DNA from: Clusia tigrina
Lineage: Eukaryota > Arthropoda > Insecta > Diptera > Clusiidae
Assembly (NCBI GenBank): GCA_920105625.2
Contig: OV050030.1
Coordinates: 194,737,887 to 194,801,886 of the forward strand
Length of the DNA stretch: 64,000 nucleotides
Direction of reading: 5' to 3'
Shown here one piece after another: positions 1-8,639 of this stretch. Under the pieces are notes generated by a model that was not told the DNA's origin, ran no database searches, and saw only the letters and a program-made list of their open reading frames with translations. Numbering within the stretch: the first letter of the stretch is position 1; every line of letters begins with the position of its first letter. The position numbers were made by a program, and so were the translations under genes.

Positions 1-3000
1 CTCTGTCAGCATCTCTGTAGGCGTCTCAGTCGTTGCTTCTGTCGATTGGGGCGTCTGTTGCCTTCTATATGCCTATATCTACCCCTATCTGCCTCAGTCG
101 GCATTTCAGACGGCGTCGCAGCCTCTGTCAGCATATCTGTAGGCGTCTCAGTAGCTGTCGCTGTCGATTGGCGGGTCTGCTGCCTTCCCTATGCCTATAT
201 CTACCCCTATTTGCCACCGTCGGCGGCGCAGCCTCTGTTAGCGTCTCTGTAGGCGTCTCAGTCGCTACCGCTGTCGATTGGGGGGTCTACTGCCTTCTGT
301 GTGCCTATATCTACCCCTATCTGCCTCAGTCGGCGTCTCAGTCGGTATCGCAACCTCTGTAAGCATCTCTGAATTTGCCTCAGTCGCTCCCGATGCGGAT
401 TGGGGGGTCTGCTGCCTTCTCTATGCCTATAGCCACACCTATCTGTCGGCGTCGCAGCCTCTGTCAGCGTCTCTGTAGTCGTCTCAGTAGCTGTCGCTGT
501 CGATTGGGGGGTCTGCTGCCTTCCCTATGCCTATATCTACCCCTATTTGCCACCGTCGGCGGCGCAGCCTCTGTTAGCGTCTCTGTAGGCGTCTCAGTCG
601 CTACCGCTGTCGATTGGGGGGTCTGCTGCCTTCTCTATGCCTATATCTACCCCTATCTGCCTCAGTCGGCGTCGCAGCCTCTGTCAGCGTCTCTGTAGGC
701 GTCTCAGTCGCAGCCGCTGTCGATTGGGGCGTCTGTTGCCTTCTCTATGCCTATATCTACCCCTATCTGAATCAGTCGGCGTCTCAGTTGGCGTCTCAGC
801 CTCTGCCAGCGTCTCTGTAGGCATCTCAGTCGCTACCGCTGTCGATTGGGGGGTCTGCTGCCTTCTCTATGCCTATAGCTACCCCTATCTGCTTCAGTTG
901 GCGTCGCAGCCTCTGTCAGCGTCTCTGTAGGCGTCTCAGTAGCTGTCGCTGTCGATTGGGGGGTCTGCTGCCTTCTCTATGCCTATATCTACCCCTATCT
1001 GCCTCAGTTCTTCGTCTCAATCGTCATCGCAGCCTTTGTCAGCGTCTCTGTAGGCGTCTCAGAAGCTGCCGGTGTCGATTCGGGGGTCTGTTGCCTTCTC
1101 TATTCCTATATCTACAACTATCTGCCTCAGTCGGAGTCTCAGTCGGCGTCGCGGCCACTGTCAGCGTCACTGTAGGCGTCTCAGTCGCTGCTGCTCTCGA
1201 TTGGGGGGTCTGCTGCCTTCTGTGTGCCTATATCTACCGCTATCTGCCTCAGTCGGCGTCTCAGTCGGCGTCGCAACCTCTGTCAGCATCTCTGTATTCG
1301 TCTCAGTCGCTGCCGATGTCGATTGGGGGTCTGCTGCCTTCTCTATGCCTATATCTACAACTATCTGCCGCAGTTGGCGTTGCAGCCTCTGTCAGCGTCT
1401 CTGTAGGCGTCTCAGTCGCTACCGCTGTCGATTGGGGGGTCTGCTGCCTTCTCTATGCCTATATCTACCCCTATCTGCTTCAGTCGGCGTCGCAGCCTCT
1501 GTCAGCGTCTCTGTAGGCGTCTCAGTAGCTGTCGCTGTCGATTGGGGGGTCTGCTGCCTTCTCTATGCCTATATCTACCCCTATCTGCCTCAGTCGGCGT
1601 CGCAGCCTCTGTCAGCCTCTCTGCAGGCGTCTCAGTCGCAGCCGCTATCGATTGGGGGTCTGCTGCCTTCTCTATGTTTATATCCACCCCTATCTGCCTC
1701 AGTCGGCGGCGAAGCCTCTTTCAGCGTCTCTGTTGGCATCTCAGTCGCTGCCGCTGTCGGTTGGGGGGTAGGGGGTCTGCTGCCTTCTCTATGCCTATAT
1801 CTATCCCAATCTGCCTCAGTCGGCCTCTAAGTCAGCGTGGCAACCTCTGTCAGCGTCTCTGTAGGCGTTTCAGTCGTTGCCACTGTCGATTGGGGGTCTG
1901 TTGCCTTCTGTGTGCCTATATCTGCCCCTATCTGCCTCAGTCGGCGTCTCAGTCGGTATCGCAACCTCTGTAAGCATCTCTGTATTTGCCTCAGTCGTTG
2001 CCGCTGTCGATTGGGGGTCTGTTGCCTTCTCTATGCGTAAATCTACCCCTATCTGCCTCAGTCGGCATCTCAATCGTCGTCGCAGCCTCTGTCAACGTCT
2101 CTGTAGGCGTCGCAGAAGCTGCCGCTGTCGATTGGGGGGTCTGCTGCCTTCTCTATGCCTATATCTACAACTATTTGTCTCAGTCGGCGTCGCTGCCACT
2201 GTCAGCGTCACTGTAGGCGTCTCAGTCGCTGCTGCTATCGATGGGGGGGTCTGCTGCCTTCTGTGTGCCTATATCTACCCCTATCTGCCTCAGTCAGCGT
2301 CTCAGTCGGCGGCGCAATTTCTGTCAGCATCTCTGTATTCTTCTCAGTCGCTCCCCATGTGGATTGGGGGGTCTGCTGCCTTCTCTATGCCTATATCTAC
2401 CCCTATCTGCCTCAATCGGGTACTCAGTCGGCGTCGCAGCCTCTGTCAGCGTCTCTGTAGGCGTCTCAGTCGCTGCCGTTGTCGATTGGAGTTGTGCTGC
2501 CTTCTCTATGCCTATATCTACCCCTATCTACCTCAGTCGGCATCGCAGCCTCTGTCAGCGTCACTGTAGGCGTCTCAGTCGCTGCCGCTGGCGATTGAGG
2601 GGTCTGCTTCCTATCTGTGCCTATATCTACCAATTTCTGCCTCAGTCGGCGTCTCAGTCGGCGCCGCAACCGCTGTCAGCATCTCTGTACGCGTCTCAGT
2701 CGCTGTCGCTGTCGATTAGGGGGCTCTGCTGCCTTCTCTGTGCCTATATCTACCCCTATCTGCCTCAGTCGGCATTTCAGACGGCGTCGCAGCCTCTGTC
2801 AGCATCTCTGTAGGCGTCTCAGTCGTTGCTTCTGTCGATTGGGGCGTCTGTTGCCTTCTATATGCCTATATCTACCCCTATCTGCCTCAGTCGGCGTCTC
2901 AGTCGTCGTCGCAGCCACTGTCAGCGTCACTGTAGGCGTCTCAGTCGCTGCTGCTCTCGATTGGGGGGTCTGCTGCCTTCTGTGTGCCTATATCTACCCC

Positions 3001-4456
3001 TATCTGCCTCAGTCGGCGTCTCAGTCGGTATCGCAACCTCTGTAAGCATCTCTGTATTTGCCTCAGTAGCTGTCGCTGTCGATTGGGGGGTCTGCTGCCT
3101 TCCCTATGCCTATATCTACCCCTATTCGCCACCGTCGGCGTCGCAGCCTCTGTCAGCGTCTCTGTAGGCGTCTCAGTCGCTACCGCTGTCGATTGGGGGG
3201 TCTGCTGCCTTCTCTATGCCTATATCTACCCCTATCCGCCTCAGTCGGCATCGCAGCCTCTGTCAGCGTCTCTGTAGGCGTCTCAGTAGCTGTCGCTATC
3301 GATTGGGGAGTCTGCTGCCTTATCTATGCCTATATCTACCCCTATTTGCCTCAGTCGGCGTCGCACCCTCTGTAAGCGTCTCTGTAGGCGTCTCAGTCGC
3401 AGCCGCTGTCGATTGGGGGTCTGCTGCCTTCTCTATGTTTATATCCACCCCTATCTGCCTCAGTCGGCGGCTCAGTCGGTGGCGAAGCCCCTGTCAGCGT
3501 CTCTGTAGGCGTTTCAGTCGTTGCCGCTGTCGATTGGGGGTCTGTTGGCTTCTCTATCCCTATATATACCCCTATCTGCTTCAGGCGGCGTCTCAGTCGG
3601 CGACGCAGCATCTGTCAGTGTCTCTGTAGGCATCTCAGTTGTTGTCGCTGTCGATTAGAGGGGTCTGCTGCCTTCTCTATGCCTATATCTATCCCAATCT
3701 GCCTCAGTCGGCATCTAAGTCAGTGTCGCAGCCTCTGTCAGCTTCTCTGTAGGCATTTCAGTCGTTCCCGCTGTCGATTGGGGGGTCTGTTGCCTTCTGT
3801 GTGCCTTTATCTACCCCTATCTGCCTCAGTCGGCGTCTCAGTCGGCGTCTCAGTCGGCGTCGCAACCTATGTAAGCATTTCAGTATTTGCCTCAGTCGCC
3901 CCCGATGCCGATTGGGGGCCTGCTGCCTTCTCTATGTTTATATCCACCCCTATCTGCCTCAGTCGGCGTCTCAATCGGCGTCGCAGCCTCTGTCAGCGCC
4001 TCAGTCGCTTCCGCTGTCGATTGGGGGTCTGCTGCCTTCTCTATGCCTAAATCTACCCCTATCTGCCTCAGTCGGCGTCTCAATCGTCGTCGTAGCCTCT
4101 GTCAGCGTCTCTGTAGGCGTCTCAGAAGCTGCCGCTGTCGATTGGGGGTCTGTTGCCTTCTCTATGCCTATCTCTACCCCTATCTGCCTCAGTCGGCGTC
4201 GCAGCCTCTGTCAGCGTCTCTGTTGGCGTCTCAGTAGCTGTCGCTGTCGATTGGGGGGTCTGCTGCCTTCTCTATGCCTATATCTACCACTATCTGCCTC
4301 AGTCGGCGTTGCAGCCTCTCTCAGTGTCTCTGTAGGCATCTCAGTCGCAGCCGCTGTCGATTGGGGGTCTGCTGCCTTCTCTATGTTTATATCCACCCCT
4401 ATCTGCCGCAGTCGGCGTCTCACTCGGCGTCGCAGCCTCTGCCAGCGTCTCTGTAG
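1..4456. repeat. Satellite array, left block (about 37 monomers)
   Basis: Tandem monomers are recognisable by a fixed order of landmarks: GATTGGGGGG, TCTGCTGCCTTCTCTATGCC, TATATCTACCCCTATCTGCC, one to three copies of CAGTCGGCGTCT, GTCGCAGCCTCTGTCAGCG, then TCTCTGTAGGCG. Successive GATTGGGG landmarks are usually about 110 or 122 bp apart, the difference being one 12-bp unit. Monomers differ by scattered substitutions. The stretch 3040-3720 matches 31845-32525 of the right block monomer by monomer (offset about 28.8 kb), so both blocks belong to one family. The array stops abruptly at 4456, inside a monomer, where retroelement LTR sequence begins. Confidence 0.96.
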
Positions 4457-4777
4457 GTGACCTTTTTGGTGTTCCAGTTTCGCACCTGTTAATTGGTGTC
4501 AGTTGGTCAAGCCAACTGACCTGCGCCAATCTGAAATGTTGATGGTGCATTCTAACTTTGAATGCCCTTCGGTGGCTCGACTGCAAAACTGTAGCACCCT
4601 AAAAGTTTACATAATAAATATTACATAGGTAATATTAATCCTAAATACTCGCACCCTAAAAATATGTGCTTTCTTAAGTAACTTTAACACATGCTAATCA
4701 CACAGAATGTGTGGCATCTGTTAGGAGTCGATGATGTGAGACACTACGCGCAGGCAGCTTGATTCTAGCTCACAACA
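4457..4777 (-). repeat. Element 1 3' LTR, truncated (U3 part only)
   Basis: On the minus strand it begins with TGTTGTGAGC directly after a polypurine tract and matches 21090-21410 over 321 bp with 7 mismatches and no gaps. The right copy continues past the end of the match with TATA box, AATAAA and further LTR sequence. This copy instead joins satellite at 4456/4457, so its promoter core and R-U5 part are missing. Confidence 0.9.
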
Positions 4778-4793
4778 TCCCTCCCCTCTTTCT
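4778..4793 (-). other. Element 1 polypurine tract (plus-strand primer)
   Basis: The minus strand reads AGAAAGAGGGGAGGGA, sixteen purines in a row, immediately followed by the LTR start TGTTGTG. This is the position and composition expected of the RNase H-resistant primer for plus-strand DNA synthesis. It fixes the internal/LTR boundary at 4777/4778. Confidence 0.88.
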
Positions 4794-5458
4794 AAAAGAA
4801 GTTAGTGCAACTAACTTCTACTGAATCTTTACAATATTTGTCTCTTTTCTGCACTTTAAACAATCTGTGCATTTTCTTAATCCTATAGTACATATGTATA
4901 GTTTTTATTTTTTCAAATTCGCCTTATTTGGGTTCAATTGTTGTATTCTGTTCTTTTTACTTTTGTGTTGTTTTCTTTTTTCCTCTTTTGTTTAATTTTG
5001 TTCTTTTATTTCTATCTTTTTTTTTTAGTTATATTCCCCTTTTTATATTTGGTCTTTCATCGACTCTTTTCTCACTGGCGTATATACAAACAAAATTACA
5101 AACTAATTACATATTTAGCTACGCTTCTTATAAATAGGGTCCTCTGCAATTGTTGGTCCTGGTAACGTCCGTCCTGCGAGAGTGAAGTCCCTCGATGAAT
5201 TCTGCATACCCCTCCCTTCTTTCTGGATCGGTACGTACAAAGATATAATAAGTTGGCGATCTGGTTTGCCATTAAAACTTTGCTTTTAGTGTCCTTCTTC
5301 TATCCATTTATATAGTGTGCCCCACGGCTGTAAGTGGTACTGCCTCTGCTTATAGTATTCAACTTGTAAAAAACATTTGGAATACATGAGAGATTACAAT
5401 ACACCTTCTTCCTTTGCAGCAATGCGTTTTATGGTGGAAGTGTTTCTCTTGAGCTTCC
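4794..5458 (-). other. Element 1 3' non-coding region
   Basis: No credible reading frame was found. The plus strand of 4900-5060 is very T-rich, so the transcript strand is A-rich. The segment lies between the broken reading frame at 5459-6096 and the 3' LTR and is best read as 3' untranslated sequence of element 1. A second polypurine stretch lies within it at 5209-5224. Confidence 0.5.
5209..5224 (-). other. Second polypurine stretch, near-copy of the PPT
   Basis: The minus strand reads AGAAAGAAGGGAGGGG, matching the LTR-proximal tract AGAAAGAGGGGAGGGA at 14 of 16 positions, about 430 bp upstream on the transcript. No LTR sequence follows it. It could be an auxiliary plus-strand initiation site or the relic of an internal duplication. 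Confidence 0.4.
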
Positions 5459-6096
5459 TCATAATGGTATTTGACATCGTTTGGCTTTGATGTGGAGACA
5501 ATCGGTATTTCTCTGAGACACACATTTAATGACGTAATTTGTGTACTCTGATCGGTAACCAGTCTCTGTGTCCTCTTGTATTAAATCATATTTCCTATGT
5601 AAATCATATTCCATATGTTCATACTCTAGATTGGACATACACTTCAATGAAGCAATTAACTTCCGTGAGCCAAATTTCTTCTGCTTATTATATTTGGTGG
5701 TGGTTTCAGTCACCCACCTTAAGCTTTTACCCATCTTCAACTTATCCAAAATCGATTCTGTTGAGATTGTGATACACTCGGTGGACATTGTACTATAATT
5801 GTCCAATTCAAAACATGACTCCGCAAGGAAACTTGTTTTTTTTTCGTTGCTTATCAATAACTCATCCACAACGCATTCAAATGCTGCGGCCATATGCCGT
5901 TTCGCAAAATTAAAATTACATCCGTCGCCATTCATCCCCAATCTAATATGTTGGCATCTTTGGGGTCACAATCCTTAGATAACTGCCAAAAATCTTTGTT
6001 TTTCAAAAACGCATCTTTCCAAATACTATGTTGGTCCCTTAGTCCGCACCGCCTTCCGATATCCGCTGTTCCCGGAACTTCCTGCTTCGCTTCACA
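5459..6096 (-). pseudogene. Unrecognised broken reading frame in the 3' region of element 1
   Basis: Two overlapping minus-strand frames look like one damaged coding sequence. From about 6096 to 5935 one frame encodes a polar stretch including WKDAFLKNKDFWQLSKD and ends in TGA. From about 5965 to 5459 the -1 frame runs open for about 165 codons, with its first ATG at 5935, and includes FAKRHMAAAFECVVDELL. Downstream of its TGA a third frame stays open for some 35 codons with His and Cys residues. I see no signal peptide, membrane segment, zinc knuckle or polymerase motif. It occupies the place where env would lie in some Ty3/gypsy elements, on the same strand as gag and pol. It may be a decayed env-like or accessory ORF, or captured host sequence. 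I do not recognise the family. Confidence 0.35.
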
Positions 6097-7589
6097 TCAT
6101 CAGAGCTATATAGAGAACACCTATAATAATTTTCTTAATTTTCTAGTATACATTTTAGTTTGATATTTCTTCTATGTTTTTTGTCGAACATTTCAAAGTC
6201 AACTTAATAAATGAATTTAAAAATTATATAACATTTAAATAAATACACTATATGTACTATATATACTCTTGGGTATAATTTTCCAATTTAGTATGATTTT
6301 TGTTTTTTTTTATTACAAATTTATATTTTAAATAATTAGTTTTTGTAACTTTAATTATTTTCTAAACTACTTTTGTTTCCAATGTGAACTTTGCACAGAT
6401 TATAATTTTTTAATTTATAACTTTTCTTAAACATAAGCTATTCCTGAATATATTTAAACAAAAAACAATATTTCTACAATATGCTTTCTATAATTGAATG
6501 CTATATCATTCAATTTGCGTCCACTCGTCTTTTCCCCTTACATTATCGGATTCGCTACCGTATCCTAGAGGAAAAGAGGACTGGACTATGTGTTTTCATA
6601 GCCATATAGGGCATCAGTTTTGCTCTGATTAATTTTTCGTGCTCTTTTTCAACACGTGAGTTATCACTCATTTCAACTTTGAACCAATTCATTGGCCCTC
6701 CGACAAAAACCAGATTATACAAAATAATCCCGTTTGTGTCAAAACTTTGTCCATTGCATGACTATATCTTTCATTGCATACAATTACTTTTTATTTAAAT
6801 TTACTTCTAGCCTGATATGTATATATCCATTAATGATTCTATTTTCCATCCTGTAATTAGCTCGTATATGAATACATACATACATTCAAGGCGCTTTAAA
6901 TTACCTAGAATTAATTGCTTATTTTCCCAATCAACCTATACATTTTTTTTTTATATCCCAGCATATACATTTATTCAAATTTCCATATGCTAATTTCCTA
7001 ATCAATAATCAGTTAAAACCTATGTATGTATATCTACATATAGCCTGCTGCAGTATTTGCAAATTCCCAATTCCTAATGATATGTCCCTACATACTTACT
7101 TATATGGCCATACCCATTCCTATAACTAGAATACTTACTTTTTTAAATATTCCCTCGTACATTCATTCTGTACATTATACAGTTACATACATATATATTT
7201 ACTTCATCAGCAGTTCCGTCGCTTGGCGTTAACGCTCAAGCGTCAAAATTCAGTGCATACACCGCTGTATGTATGTACGTACATATTGGAAGTTAAGTTT
7301 TATATTATTTACCCACGACTGTCTTATTATTTTATTTTATTTTTAAATTACGTGCAATATTTATCATTTAATATTTAAAAAATATTTTTTCCTACTGTGC
7401 TTCGTTCGGCCATAGTGCATAATAAGCACATTTTTTATTGCGTCATCTTTACTTGCTCGAGTTTAATTGGCACACTTCTGCTGGCCTTGACTTTGAGAAT
7501 CGGAGCTGTGTGTTATCCGATATACACACGTACATGTTTACGTTGTTATTCTTGTGTTTACACTTGTAAAACACTGCCAACACATGTCT
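6097..7589 (-). other. AT-rich region between pol and the broken 3' frame
   Basis: No convincing reading frame on either strand. The sequence is strongly AT-rich, with short runs of CATA/TACA-type simple sequence around 6860-6890, 7170-7200 and 7260-7290. It begins directly after the pol stop codon and lies inside element 1, but nothing marks it as functional. A separate old insertion cannot be excluded. Confidence 0.45.
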
Positions 7590-8621
7590 TTATTTGTGTG
7601 GTCTAATGTGGAATAATTTCAACAAATTATTATGTAGCTTTTTATTTTTGCCCTTAATCGTTACGACTGTTGTAACTGGGCTTCGGATTTCTGCTACTAC
7701 ATACGGACCTATCCACACAGGTGAGAATTTGTTTCTCCTAGCCTGATTCTTCATTAGTACTTGATCACCCACGTTAAAAACGACTGGGTTTAGTACCTTG
7801 TTATAGGCTTCCCTGGCTACTCGTTTAGCACAATCCTGGTTTTCTCTGACCAATTCGTGCGCTCGCTGTAGCTGATACTTTTGCACTTTATTCGGGTCAT
7901 CAGCATTGTATACAGGCGCACATTTGCGCTTCAAATTCGCTGGCATGTTGAAATCAAACCCGTAGAGTGTTCTAAACGGAGTTTGCTTCGTTGATACATG
8001 CACAGTATTGTTGTGTACATGCATTGCAGTGGTTAACCATTGATCCCAATTCGAGCCATCTTCTTTGGCAAAACTGCGCAAGTACTCGGCCAGAGGTCGA
8101 TGACTACGTTCCAATGAGCCATTCGCCTGTGGATGATATGGTGTTATGTGCAACTTCTTGATTCCCAGCATTTTACACGTTTCTGAGAATAGTTTTGATA
8201 CGAAATTTGAACCATTGTCGGTTATCAAAACCTTAGGTATGTTGTAACGTGCTATAATTTCATCAAAGAATGCCTTGGCTACCGTACCTGCTTCCGCATC
8301 AGGTATAGCCACGCACGCCATATACTTTGAGAAATCATCTTGGAACGTCAAGATGTATTTATTGCCCGAAACAGTCTCAGGTAAAATACCTACAATATCC
8401 ATATGAACTTTATCAAATGGTTGTTTTGGTGTGTCAGTTAATACCATGGGCATCTTGGTTAGCCTTGAACTTTTGTTGGCCTGGCACTTTGGGCAACTTC
8501 TTACATATTTTTTTATGTCTTTGAGCATACCTTTCCATCCGTATACTCGCTTAATTCTGTCATGGGTTTTCCAGAATCCCTGGTGTCCACCTAGAGGTGA
8601 ATCGTGGAAACCCTTTAACAC
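7590..8621 (-). CDS. pol: Element 1 pol, integrase part
   Basis: This open frame begins after an in-frame TGA (8637-8639); its first codon here is GTG, so it lacks its own ATG and is in the same frame as the protease-RT-RNase H part upstream. Residue numbers start at that GTG. The HHCC zinc-binding domain has H6, H13, C43 and C46 (CPKC). The catalytic triad is D75, D135 and E171 with exactly 35 residues between the last two, the DD35E spacing of retroviral-type integrases. A GPY-type C-terminal module (WIGPY, about 303-307) follows. The enzyme would insert element cDNA into host DNA. The triad is complete; the only lesion seen is the upstream stop codon, without which this would be the C-terminal third of a normal Ty3/gypsy Pol. 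Confidence 0.9.
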   Translation of the reverse strand: MLKGFHDSPLGGHQGFWKTHDRIKRVYGWKGMLKDIKKYVRSCPKCQANKSSRLTKMPMVLTDTPKQPFDKVHMDIVGILPETVSGNKYILTFQDDFSKYMACVAIPDAEAGTVAKAFFDEIIARYNIPKVLITDNGSNFVSKLFSETCKMLGIKKLHITPYHPQANGSLERSHRPLAEYLRSFAKEDGSNWDQWLTTAMHVHNNTVHVSTKQTPFRTLYGFDFNMPANLKRKCAPVYNADDPNKVQKYQLQRAHELVRENQDCAKRVAREAYNKVLNPVVFNVGDQVLMKNQARRNKFSPVWIGPYVVAEIRSPVTTVVTIKGKNKKLHNNLLKLFHIRPHK

Positions 8622-8636
8622 AGCCTGTATATCTTT

Positions 8637-8639
8637 TCA
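8637..8639 (-). other. In-frame TGA interrupting element 1 pol
   Basis: The minus strand has TGA here, and the RNase H and integrase segments on either side are in the same frame with no indel. The break falls in a linker just before the HHCC domain. A single-base nonsense mutation is the simplest reading. Confidence 0.8.

Noticed and set aside
1..4456. CRISPR-like regular repeats
   Set aside because: Whole monomers are repeated with no unique spacers, lengths are too long, and the context is eukaryotic.
4928..5165. Plus-strand hydrophobic frames of 69-75 codons
   Set aside because: They arise from a T-rich stretch that encodes Phe/Leu in any plus frame; low complexity, with no signal of a real membrane protein.
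5539..5798. Plus-strand frames over the unknown 3' reading frame
   Set aside because: Short and overlapping each other in two frames; the minus strand has the longer frame and matches the element's orientation.
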